Origin: JALZOC01 sp035758845
Lineage (GTDB): Bacteria > Acidobacteriota > Vicinamibacteria > Vicinamibacterales > 2-12-FULL-66-21
DNA length: 64,000 nt
Reading direction: 5' to 3'
NCBI GenBank assembly: GCA_035758845.1
Contig: DASTVZ010000072.1
Coordinates: 1 to 64,000 of the forward strand
The position numbers and the translations under genes were made by a program. Positions 36,130 to 44,310 of the stretch are shown here, in pieces. Within the stretch, counting starts at the first letter, position 1. The number at the start of each line of letters is the position of its first letter. Below the pieces are notes generated by a model. It was not told the origin of the DNA. It ran no database searches and worked only from the letters and a program-made list of their open reading frames with translations.

Positions 36130-37014
36130 TGTCACTTCTTCTCCAGCCGCTTTCTCGAGCTGCTGACGGCCGACCATCCTGCATTCTCTGGCCCGAGTCG
36201 CGCCGAGGCAGTATTGCATCAACTCGGCTGGGACGACCCTGGCCCCGCTGAGAATCTTGCGGATCGCTGGGTCGCCGAGCTCGACAATCGACACGTTACC
36301 CGGGCAGCGATGATTGCGAGCATTCCGGGTGACGAGGAGTCGGTTGCCGCCGCGGTGCGGCGTCATTCGTCTCGACTGGTCGGCTTTTTTATGTTCAATC
36401 CTGCGGCAGGCGAGGTGTCATCGCGGCTCGCGCGCACGCTGAACAATGGGACGCTGCGCGCGATTTGTCTGTTCCCCGCGATGCATGGCTACAGATTGGA
36501 CGACGAACGGGTGAAAGAAGTCTTTGCCGTAGCCGCTGAGCGCCGCCGGACGGTGTTCGTCCATTGCGGCGTTCTGACGGTGGGCGTCCGCAAAAAACTC
36601 GGCTTGCCGTCTCCGTTTGATTTGAGGCTCGGCGATCCGCTGGCCCTGGCGGCGGTCGCGTCGCGGTTTCCCGGCGTCCCGGTCATCATCCCGCATTTCG
36701 GCGCGGGCATGCTGCGCGAAGCCCTGATGGCGGTCGAGCAGTGCAGCAACATTTATCTCGACACATCGAGTTCCAACAGCTGGATCAAGTACCATCCCGG
36801 GCTCACGATCGATGCGGTATTCCGTCAGGTGCTTGCGGTGGCAGGCCCCCACCGGATCCTGTTTGGCACCGACTCGTCGTTCTTTCCGCGCGGATGGCAG
36901 CAACCTATTTACGACGTGCAGGAAACCACGCTCAGAACGATTGATGTTTCGATCGACGATCGAGAAAAGATCTTTGGCGGCAATTTCGATCGTCTGTTTC
37001 CTGTCGAGGAGTAA
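36109..37014 (+). CDS. Amidohydrolase_2-family TIM-barrel hydrolase
   Basis: 301 residues. Metal-binding pattern: DAHCHFF (HxH, residues about 5-8), VFVHCGVL, IIPHFGAG and LFGTDSSFFPRGW (final Asp). Members of this group are decarboxylases or hydrolases on small ring or carboxylate substrates in the cytosol. The ATG at 36109 follows GTG at 36106 and lies inside the divergent phosphoesterase start region. The stop is five bases from the TTG start of the next amidohydrolase, whose ribosome site (GAGGAG) is within this gene's last codons, so they are co-expressed. Confidence 0.85.
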   Translation: MRICDAHCHFFSSRFLELLTADHPAFSGPSRAEAVLHQLGWDDPGPAENLADRWVAELDNRHVTRAAMIASIPGDEESVAAAVRRHSSRLVGFFMFNPAAGEVSSRLARTLNNGTLRAICLFPAMHGYRLDDERVKEVFAVAAERRRTVFVHCGVLTVGVRKKLGLPSPFDLRLGDPLALAAVASRFPGVPVIIPHFGAGMLREALMAVEQCSNIYLDTSSSNSWIKYHPGLTIDAVFRQVLAVAGPHRILFGTDSSFFPRGWQQPIYDVQETTLRTIDVSIDDREKIFGGNFDRLFPVEE

Positions 37015-37018
37015 GCAT

Positions 37019-38746
37019 TTGACCCGCAATGCATTCCAGGTGTGTGTGTTTTTGTTTCTGCTGATGCTGCCCTCGGCCGGCGCCCTCCCAGCGGCAATGC
37101 AGCAGGAGGCGGCGACGCTCGTGGTGACGAACGGACGGATTCTCACCATGGAGGATTCAGTGCCTGAGGCACAGGCCGTCGCCGTTCGTGGCGATCGGAT
37201 CGTGGCGCTCGGAAGTGCGGCCGACATTCGCCGCTATCTCGGGACCGGCACCGAAGTCGTCGACGTGCAGGGACAGCTCGTCGTTCCCGGGCTGATCGAA
37301 GGGCACGGTCATTTCAACGGCGTAGGAGAGGCCGAGCTGAACTTGAAGCTCATGCCGACGACCAGCTGGGATCAGATCGTGTCGATGGTCGGCGATGCCG
37401 CAAAGGCCGCCAAGCCCGGCGAGTGGATCGTGGGGCGCGGCTGGCACCAGGAAAAGTGGACGAAAAGGCCAGAGCCGAACGTCGAAGGATTTCCCACCCA
37501 CGCCTCGCTCGACGCAGTCTCTCCCAACAACCCTGTTCTCCTCACACATGCGAGCGGTCATGCGAGTTTCGTCAACGCGAAAGCTCTGGAGTTGTCGGAC
37601 ATCAACCGATCGACGCCGAATCCTCCAGGGGGCGAGATCCTGAAAGACGGATCAGGCAACCCGACCGGGCTGCTGCGTGAAACGGCCTCTGGCCTCGTGC
37701 ACACCAACCTCGCGGATCCCGCGCGCACCCGAAAGGCCCTGGAGCTGGCGTCGCGCGAAGTGCTGTCGAAAGGCATCACGTCGTTCCAGGATGCTGGTTC
37801 GTCGTTTGCGACCATCGACCTGATGAAACAGTTGATTAATGATGGGCGCATCGCTGTGCGGCTGTGGGTGATGGTACGGGAGGGCAACGCGCGCGAGGCG
37901 CCGCTGCTCGCGAAATACCGGACGATCGATTATGGCAACGGTCACCTGACCGTTCGCGCGATCAAACGCCAGATCGATGGTGCCTTGGGCTCGCGCGGGG
38001 CGTGGCTGCTGGAACCATACAGCGACAAGCCAGACAGCGTCGGCCTGAACACGTCAAGCATTGCCGATCTGACCGAGACGGCGCGGCTAGCAATGGCGAA
38101 CGATTATCAGCTATGCATTCACGCGATCGGCGACCGCGCCAACCGGGAGACACTGAACATCTTCGAACAGGCGTTCAAGGCCAACCCTGCCAAACGTGAC
38201 CTGCGCTGGCGGATCGAACACGCGCAGCACCTGTCGGCGCAGGACATTCCCCGTTTCGGCCAGCTGGCGGTCATTGCGTCGATGCAAGGCATACACTGCA
38301 CGTCGGACGCGCCGTATGTGCTCGAGCGTCTTGGTCCAAAGCGCGCCGAGGAAGGCGCATACGTGTGGCAAAAGCTGATGAAGACCGGCGCCGTCGTCAG
38401 TAACGGCACCGACGCGCCGATTGAAGATGTCGATCCGATTGCGAATTACTACGCAACCGTGTCGCGCAAGACGAAAACCGGTCAGGTCTTTTACGGCGAT
38501 CAGCGTATGAGCCGGATGGACGCGCTGAAGTCGTACACACTCAATCCCGCCTACGCGGCCTTTGAGGAATCATCGAAGGGATCGTTGAAGGTCGGAAAGC
38601 TCGCCGACATGACCGTGCTGTCGAAAGACATCACCGCGATTCCAGAGGATGAGATCCCAACCGCCCACGTCAGTTACACGATCGTGGGGGGGAAAGTGCT
38701 CTATAAAAGGGAAAAGGGAGAAGGGACAAGGGAAAAGGAAAGATAA
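37019..38746 (+). CDS. Exported YtcJ-like amidohydrolase
   Basis: 575 residues. The start is the TTG at 37019, seven bases after GAGGAG; it gives a signal peptide (TRNAFQVCVFLFLLMLPSAGA) that an internal ATG would lose. The metal-dependent hydrolase core shows VVPGLIEGHGHFNGVG (HxH), IKRQIDGALGSRGAWLLEPY, CIHAIGDRANRE, RWRIEHAQHL and SNGTDAPIEDVDP. YtcJ-like enzymes are imidazolonepropionase relatives acting on formamide or similar bonds. The last ~14 residues (KREKGEGTREKER) are encoded by an AAAGGG repeat array that has moved the stop codon, so the natural protein probably ends near GGKVLY. Confidence 0.87.
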   Translation: MTRNAFQVCVFLFLLMLPSAGALPAAMQQEAATLVVTNGRILTMEDSVPEAQAVAVRGDRIVALGSAADIRRYLGTGTEVVDVQGQLVVPGLIEGHGHFNGVGEAELNLKLMPTTSWDQIVSMVGDAAKAAKPGEWIVGRGWHQEKWTKRPEPNVEGFPTHASLDAVSPNNPVLLTHASGHASFVNAKALELSDINRSTPNPPGGEILKDGSGNPTGLLRETASGLVHTNLADPARTRKALELASREVLSKGITSFQDAGSSFATIDLMKQLINDGRIAVRLWVMVREGNAREAPLLAKYRTIDYGNGHLTVRAIKRQIDGALGSRGAWLLEPYSDKPDSVGLNTSSIADLTETARLAMANDYQLCIHAIGDRANRETLNIFEQAFKANPAKRDLRWRIEHAQHLSAQDIPRFGQLAVIASMQGIHCTSDAPYVLERLGPKRAEEGAYVWQKLMKTGAVVSNGTDAPIEDVDPIANYYATVSRKTKTGQVFYGDQRMSRMDALKSYTLNPAYAAFEESSKGSLKVGKLADMTVLSKDITAIPEDEIPTAHVSYTIVGGKVLYKREKGEGTREKER

Positions 38747-38785
38747 AACCCTTGTCCCTTTTCCCTTGTGCCTTTTCCCTTCCGC
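38705..38785. repeat. Inverted array of the AAAGGG word
   Basis: AAAAGGGAAAAGGGAGAAGGGACAAGGGAAAAGG is followed by CCCTTGTCCCTTTTCCCTTGTGCCTTTTCCCTT. The arms are complementary over about 30 bases with a short A-rich loop. The first arm encodes the C-terminal residues of the YtcJ-like enzyme and the array ends close to the convergent DUF349 gene stop, so it could also act as a bidirectional terminator. Confidence 0.82.
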
Positions 38786-38789
38786 GACG

Positions 38790-41777
38790 TCAGCGCGCGC
38801 CTACTGCTTTCGCGCGTCGCGTCGCGGGTTCCTGTTGCGGCATATGGCGGCGAAACTGGTCGAAAAAGCGACCGCAGGCGCGGTGGAACCGGTCGGTCAG
38901 CTGACGGCCCACATCTCCCGGGACCGGACCGAGGCGATTCCACGACGCCTGCGCCGTGCGCACGTCTTCAGCCATTGCGCGCCATTTCGTTTCTTCTCCG
39001 GCTCGTCCACCGATGGTGTTGGCGGCCAGCGCCTCGCGCAGCATCATGGCCAACGCCTGCGATGAATTGGCTGGTGTCGCTGCGACATCGCTCAGGAAGC
39101 CTTCGACGCGCTCGCAGAGTTTGACCATCTTCTGGCGATTGGCCTCGACATCGAGCTCCGTTCCGCGAAACGCGTCCGGATAAGCGTCGAGCAACCGCTC
39201 CAGTCCAGTCATGAAGCGCGCGCTCAATGGATCGGCGCCCTGACGCACGACCGGCGTCGATTGATTCCATCGATTGCGAAGCGATCGGACACGCTCGAGA
39301 AGCGCGGTGTTCTCCATCGCGAGCGGCGCGGGCGGCGCGATGTCGGCGACGACTTCCGGCGCATGCGCCTCCGAGGCATCGCTTCGCCCGGCCGGCGCGA
39401 GTGATTCGAGCTCGGCGACGAGCGCCTCGCGATCGGCCTGCTTGGCTTCGAGCTCGATCTGGTCGCGGCGCTTGTAGCGATCGAAGAACGTGTCGCAGGC
39501 GGCGCGGAACCGCTGCCACAACGCTTCCGACTTCGTGCGCCGAACCGGACCAATCGTCTTCCATTCAGACTGGAGGCGACGGATTTCGGCGCCGGATTTA
39601 TCCCATTCCATCGAGGTGGCGAGTTGTTCGGCGCGCCCGCACAGCGCTTCTTTCCTGGCCTGATTGGCGGCCCACACTTCCTTGCGCTGCGCCAGGTCGG
39701 CATTGCGTCGAGTAAAGAACGTGTCGCACGCCTCGCGGAAACGCTTCCAGGTCGTCCGCGTATCCTGCCGCGGCACCGGCCCGATGGCCTGCCATTCGGC
39801 TTGAAGTTTTTTCAGCTCCTCGGCCGTCTTGATCCAATCGGTCGATTGCGCCAGTCCCTCGGCGCGCTCGATGAGCGCCAGCTTCTTCTCGAGATTACCC
39901 TTCCGCTCTTCACTGCGCATCGCGAAGAACTCTCGTGCCTTCGCCTGGATCGGATCGGCCGCCTGACGGTAACGATGCCAGAGCGCCTGCGCCTGCGCCC
40001 GCGGCGCTTCTGCCGCCTGCTTCCATCGCTCCTGGATTTCGTGAAGTTCGCGCGCGGCCTTCTCCACGTCCTCGGTCTTGACTCCGTCGGGCGTATCGAA
40101 CCCGTACTTCACGCGTAACGCTTCCGTTCTCGCGATCAGCTCCTCCTGCACAGCTGCATTCGCGAAGCGCTTCCACTCGTCCATCTCACGCAGTTCGTGC
40201 AGCTTCGGTGTGATCGCGGCCTGCGCCCCCTTCACCCGTTCGCCCAGCGCGTGCAGTTCGCGCTCGGGAAGCGCCGGTGGCGTATCGAGAGCGGTCCGCA
40301 GATCGCGCACCAGTCGATCCGCTTCGCGCAGTGTGAGGTCTTCAGCCGTCGCGCGTATCGTCGCGCGCTCGATCAGCTGATCGACGCGCTGGACCTGCTG
40401 GCGAACCGCGCGTTCCGCTGCCGCGCGGCGTTCCTCCCCGCGCAATCGCACGCGCGCCTCAGCCGCCGCATATCGCTCGGCGACGGCTGGATCGAGACCG
40501 TCCGACTTGCCGTCGAGCGATCGCCATTCTTGCTGTACGTTGTCCCACGCAGGCTGGTCAATCTGTGGTTCGGACGAAATCCGCTCCGCATCGGTGGACA
40601 GTGCGCTCAGCCGCGCGTTGACCGCTTCGCGTGCGAGGTAATGTCGATGCCGCTCCTCCGCGCGCCGGCACGCCTCCTCGAACCGCTCACGTGTACGCTC
40701 GTCCTCCGCCTCTTGCACCGAAGGGCCCGGCAATCCTTCCCATTCGCCGCGGGCCTTTTCGCTCTCCTCGAGCGCGTGCTGTGCGTGCGTGCTTTCCAAT
40801 CGTGCGCAGATGGCTTCGCGGGCACGTCGTGCCGCCGCATCCTGCTCGCTGACCGCGCGCCGCTCCGCTTCGGCGCGCTCGTGCGCATCGATCGCGTTCC
40901 GCGCCGTTTCCACCAGGGCGCCGAACTGCGCCGTCGTTTCCTGATCGAGCTCGAACACAGGGTTTGAAGACATATCCCGCCATTCCGCTTCTGCTTCGGA
41001 GAGCTGCGCGCCCGCGTCGCCAATCGACGGCGATGCCGCAATTACGTCAATCTTTGCGAGGATCCCAGCGATTCGCTGCTGCCAGGCTTCGAGCGCCGCT
41101 TTCCTCGCTGCTTCGGCGTCTTCGATGTCCTGGAGAAGCGCCCGCGCCCGCTTCACCACCGCTTTGCTCTTCGCGCGATTGATGAGCGTATCGAGCGTTT
41201 CACGGGCATCGGGTGCCGTGGGATCGATCGAGCGATCGACCGCTGCGACGCCGGCATCCTTGTGCTCCGTCTTCATCGCGACGTTCAAGAGTTCCGCGGG
41301 TTCAGAGATTTTTGCCACGGCGTCGAGCGCCGTTTGCGGATCGATCGCATGGCGGGCGATGCTGCTCAGAGCCTTTGTGTCGTGCACGCGGCCGAGTGAC
41401 GCGGCGCGAACCGTGTCGTGCGGTGAAGACTTCGCAATCGTAGAGAAATGACGCGGATCGTCGAGACCGTCCAGCGCGAGCGCCGCATCGGCGTCGGTCG
41501 CCGCCGGAGCAATCGCAATCTCAATGAGCCGATCGGCGAGGCGGCGCCGCAGCTCCGGGTCCTGTTCAACCCGAGCGAGCCTTGCCAGCACCGTGACGTC
41601 GCCCACCCGATCGATCGCCGCATTCCGGACACGAGCGTCGGGGTCCGACGCGGCAAGCTCCTCGATCACGGTGCGATGCTCGGGGTCGTCGGGGATTTCC
41701 GCGACCGCTGCTGCGCGGATCGCGGCATCTTGGTGCTTCCATCGGGGCTGTGGCTTGAATCGGTCGAGGAAAGACAT
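38790..41777 (-). CDS. Large DUF349 (coiled-coil/HEAT) protein
   Basis: 995 residues. The start is the ATG at 41777 (MSFLDRFKPQPRWKH); an earlier ATG at 41885 would run through the neighbouring gene's region. The first ~260 residues have HEAT-like units (VRNAAIDRVGDVTVLARLARVEQDPELRRRLADRLI). The remainder is helical, charged and repetitive, with DUF349 units recognisable as WxxIGPVPRxxxxxxWxRFRxACDxFFxR (for example EWKTIGPVRRTKSEALWQRF). DUF349 proteins are uncharacterised; the helical, Arg/Glu-rich makeup suggests a scaffold. Likely cytosolic. No partner gene is obvious. Confidence 0.85.
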   Translation of the reverse strand: MSFLDRFKPQPRWKHQDAAIRAAAVAEIPDDPEHRTVIEELAASDPDARVRNAAIDRVGDVTVLARLARVEQDPELRRRLADRLIEIAIAPAATDADAALALDGLDDPRHFSTIAKSSPHDTVRAASLGRVHDTKALSSIARHAIDPQTALDAVAKISEPAELLNVAMKTEHKDAGVAAVDRSIDPTAPDARETLDTLINRAKSKAVVKRARALLQDIEDAEAARKAALEAWQQRIAGILAKIDVIAASPSIGDAGAQLSEAEAEWRDMSSNPVFELDQETTAQFGALVETARNAIDAHERAEAERRAVSEQDAAARRAREAICARLESTHAQHALEESEKARGEWEGLPGPSVQEAEDERTRERFEEACRRAEERHRHYLAREAVNARLSALSTDAERISSEPQIDQPAWDNVQQEWRSLDGKSDGLDPAVAERYAAAEARVRLRGEERRAAAERAVRQQVQRVDQLIERATIRATAEDLTLREADRLVRDLRTALDTPPALPERELHALGERVKGAQAAITPKLHELREMDEWKRFANAAVQEELIARTEALRVKYGFDTPDGVKTEDVEKAARELHEIQERWKQAAEAPRAQAQALWHRYRQAADPIQAKAREFFAMRSEERKGNLEKKLALIERAEGLAQSTDWIKTAEELKKLQAEWQAIGPVPRQDTRTTWKRFREACDTFFTRRNADLAQRKEVWAANQARKEALCGRAEQLATSMEWDKSGAEIRRLQSEWKTIGPVRRTKSEALWQRFRAACDTFFDRYKRRDQIELEAKQADREALVAELESLAPAGRSDASEAHAPEVVADIAPPAPLAMENTALLERVRSLRNRWNQSTPVVRQGADPLSARFMTGLERLLDAYPDAFRGTELDVEANRQKMVKLCERVEGFLSDVAATPANSSQALAMMLREALAANTIGGRAGEETKWRAMAEDVRTAQASWNRLGPVPGDVGRQLTDRFHRACGRFFDQFRRHMPQQEPATRRAKAVGAR

Positions 41778-41850
41778 CGGGAGCCTTGCGTCCGGTCCCG
41801 AACAGCGAATTACGGAGCGGGTAATTCGCTCTTTCGAGATCCGGCGTCGG

Positions 41851-42195
41851 TTAACCGCTCGATTCTTGAATGAGCCACTCGGCAATCTGTTCCCGCGACA
41901 ACCGGTGATCGTCGTTCAGGTGCACGATCATCGCCGCTAGCGGGAGCCGTTTCGAGCAGCCCTGCGGACACTTTTTCGTCATCTCGTCCAGGCACCGAAA
42001 CAGCCGCTCGAGATGATCGGGAATCAGCTTTCCATGCGTGCGCGGGAGGTGATACACGCCCTCGTACACCGCCCCCAGGGCGCACGACCCGCCCTTTTCG
42101 TCGAAGTAGCTGCCGAAGCACTGCGGACCGCGACTGGCGCCAACGCGGATGTATTCCGCGAGCTCGCGCTGCTCGCGTTGGAGTTCTGTCGCCAT
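41851..42195 (-). CDS. Small Cys-containing protein of unknown function
   Basis: 114 residues. It holds Cys27, Cys38, Cys68, Cys76 and Cys80 (QCFGSYFDEKGGSCALGA, KKCPQGCSK), spaced as a possible metal site, and ends IVHLNDDHRLSREQIAEWL. I recognise the last motif from small acidobacterial proteins but cannot name a family. The start ATG (42195) has a purine-rich leader. It lies upstream of the DUF349 gene on the same strand, with 73 bases between them, so co-transcription is possible. Confidence 0.7.
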   Translation of the reverse strand: MATELQREQRELAEYIRVGASRGPQCFGSYFDEKGGSCALGAVYEGVYHLPRTHGKLIPDHLERLFRCLDEMTKKCPQGCSKRLPLAAMIVHLNDDHRLSREQIAEWLIQESSG

Positions 42196-42345
42196 CGCGA
42201 ATCTCCTCCCGCCCGCTGTGCGGGCGTCACAAATGCGATTTACGTGCCGGACCGTGATTGTAGTTCAGCCGCAGAATTGACGTGTGTTATGAAGCAGACC
42301 TAACATCGAGATCCATCGAGTTGAATCCCCGCCCCATGGAGTCGT

Positions 42346-43044
42346 ATGCATAGCACTGTTTATCGTCGCGCTTTTGTGGTCTTTTTGTCCGCCTTTCTGG
42401 GTTGGAGCGTCGCCGCCGAGGGCTGGAATCGCGATTTCCAGCGGCCGGCGGGAACCCCGCCTCCAGGGCAAACTCCGCCGGCTGGGACCAAGCCGGTTCA
42501 AGCACCGCCGCTTCAGCCTTCCGCCGATACCCCCGCGCCGGGAAATCCCGTCGTCCTGATGTCGACGTCGCTCGGCGACATCACCATCGAGCTCTTCAAG
42601 ACCGAGGCGCCGGTCTCGGTCCAGAACTTCCTGCAATACGTCAATGACAGCTTTTACGGCGGGACCGTGTTTCACCGCGTGAAGAAAGGATTCATGATTC
42701 AGGGAGGCGGGTTTACTCCGACGTTACAGGAGAAGCCGACCCGGCCGCCTATTCTGAACGAAGCGACCAACGGCCTGCACAACACGCGCGGCACGATCGC
42801 GATGGCGCGTACCAGGGCTCTACGCAGCGCCACGTCGCAGTTCTACATCAACGTTGTCGACAACCGCGCGCTCGATCACACCGGCGAATCACCGGCTGAC
42901 TACGGGTATGCGGTATTCGGCCGCGTGCTCTCCGGAATGGACGTGGTCGATCGCATCGTCGCTGTCCCGACCACCTCGAAAGGACCGATGGATGATGTCC
43001 CGGTCGACGCTGTTGTGATCAAGAGCGTCAAGGTGGTGAAGTAA
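42346..43044 (+). CDS. Exported cyclophilin-type peptidyl-prolyl isomerase
   Basis: 232 residues. A signal peptide (RRAFVVFLSAFLGWSVAAEG) and a Pro/Thr-rich linker (about 35-65, TPPPGQTPPAGTKPVQAPP) lead into a cyclophilin domain (about 68-232): FHRVKKGFMIQGGGFTP, NTRGTIAMARTR, SQFYINVVDNRALDH and YAVFGRVLSGMDVVDRI. The FHR arginine and QGGGF motif are present, so prolyl isomerase activity in the periplasm is expected. It is one of three cyclophilin genes in this window. The start ATG has no strong ribosome site. Confidence 0.92.
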   Translation: MHSTVYRRAFVVFLSAFLGWSVAAEGWNRDFQRPAGTPPPGQTPPAGTKPVQAPPLQPSADTPAPGNPVVLMSTSLGDITIELFKTEAPVSVQNFLQYVNDSFYGGTVFHRVKKGFMIQGGGFTPTLQEKPTRPPILNEATNGLHNTRGTIAMARTRALRSATSQFYINVVDNRALDHTGESPADYGYAVFGRVLSGMDVVDRIVAVPTTSKGPMDDVPVDAVVIKSVKVVK

Positions 43045-43050
43045 TCTGAG

Positions 43051-43150
43051 GGTGCTGATTGTTGATTGCTGATTGCTGATTGAAAGGCGTGCGATCTCAT
43101 TCAGCAATCAACAGTCAATCAGCAATCAGGAATCAGCATTCAGCAATTTC
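43051..43150. repeat. Inverted array of the GATTGCTGATT word
   Basis: GGGTGCTGATTGTTGATTGCTGATTGCTGATTG is followed by CATTCAGCAATCAACAGTCAATCAGCAATCAGGAATCAGCATTCAGCAATT. Related to the array at 35551-35631. The second arm ends two bases before the GTG start of the MFS gene, so transcripts for that gene must cross the hairpin and have little room for a normal ribosome site. Confidence 0.8.
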
Positions 43151-43151
43151 A

Positions 43152-44309
43152 GTGAACCCCCTCGCGATCATTTTTCTCACGATCTTCGTGAACCTGGTTG
43201 GCTTCGGGATCATCATCCCGCTGCTGCCGTTCTACGCGGAGACGTTCGGCGCTTCGCCGATTGCGATCGGATTGCTGTTCGCGTCGTTTTCACTGAGCCA
43301 GCTGGTCGCGTCGCCGATCCTCGGCGACCTTTCCGATCGATGGGGCCGGCGCCCTGTCTTGGTCTTCAGCCTCCTCGGGACGGTCGTGAGCTTCGTGATC
43401 CTCGCGCTGGCGCATAGCCTCGCGATGCTGTTCGTGGCCCGCGTGGTCGATGGTCTGTCCGGCGGCAACATCACGACGGCGCGCGCCTACATTGCGGACG
43501 TGACTCCCGAGGAGAACCGCGCGAAAGCGTTTGGCGTGCTCGGTGCGGCGTTCGGTCTCGGCTTCATCATCGGTCCGGCGCTCGGCGCCGGGCTTTCGCG
43601 CATCAGTTATACGGCGCCCATCTGGGCTGCCGCAGTGATCACCGTGATTGCCACCGCGCTCGCATTCTTCTGGCTTCCCGAAACCGTGCACCGCTCGGAT
43701 GCGGGCGGCCGGTCGCCCTGGCGCGCCCTCGGCGAGTCGTGGCGACTACAGCACCTGCGCGTCCTGTTCACCGTCGACTTCGTCTATTGGACGGCGTTTG
43801 CGGTTTATCAAACGACGTTCGCACTCTTTGGTGCCCGCCGATTCGCATTCGATGCAGCGCATACCGGATATTTGTTGAGCGCGTTTGGTTTTCTCGGCGT
43901 GCTCGTTCAGGGCGGGATGGTTGGACCGGTCGTCAAAGCGATGGGCGAACGGCAGACGTTGATGGTTGGCCTCGCGTCAGCCGCGATCGGCTGGGGCGGC
44001 AGCGCGTTGACTCACTCGCTGCCGGTGTTCGTCTCGATGCTCGTGCCCGGAGCGATCGGCATCGGTCTGTGCAATGCGACGTTGAGCTCGCTGATCAGCA
44101 AGTCAGCGCCGCCGCGCGAGCAGGGCCGGATTCAAGGGGCGGCGGGTGCGCTCGAGAGTCTCGGAAGAACACTCGGTCCGGTGTGGGGCAACGGCGCGTT
44201 GCAGCGGTTCGGCGAAGGCACGGCGTATGGCACGGCCGCGGTTGCGCTCATTGGCGCGGCGGCACTGACGGTCGTATACCACGCGCCCGAGCGCTCCATT
44301 GACCCGTGA
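43152..44309 (+). CDS. MFS multidrug/TetA-like efflux transporter
   Basis: 385 residues, about twelve spans. The first helix VNPLAIIFLTIFVNLVGFGIIIP and the loop motif GDLSDRWGRRPVLVFS match the DHA1 group (TetA, Bcr-like). A second motif ARVVDGLSGGNITTARAYIADVTPEENRAKAFG is also characteristic of TetA-type proton-drug antiporters. The start is the GTG at 43152; an upstream in-frame ATG at 43080 would only add repeat-derived residues. Substrate unknown. Confidence 0.88.
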   Translation: MNPLAIIFLTIFVNLVGFGIIIPLLPFYAETFGASPIAIGLLFASFSLSQLVASPILGDLSDRWGRRPVLVFSLLGTVVSFVILALAHSLAMLFVARVVDGLSGGNITTARAYIADVTPEENRAKAFGVLGAAFGLGFIIGPALGAGLSRISYTAPIWAAAVITVIATALAFFWLPETVHRSDAGGRSPWRALGESWRLQHLRVLFTVDFVYWTAFAVYQTTFALFGARRFAFDAAHTGYLLSAFGFLGVLVQGGMVGPVVKAMGERQTLMVGLASAAIGWGGSALTHSLPVFVSMLVPGAIGIGLCNATLSSLISKSAPPREQGRIQGAAGALESLGRTLGPVWGNGALQRFGEGTAYGTAAVALIGAAALTVVYHAPERSIDP

Positions 44310-44310
44310 C

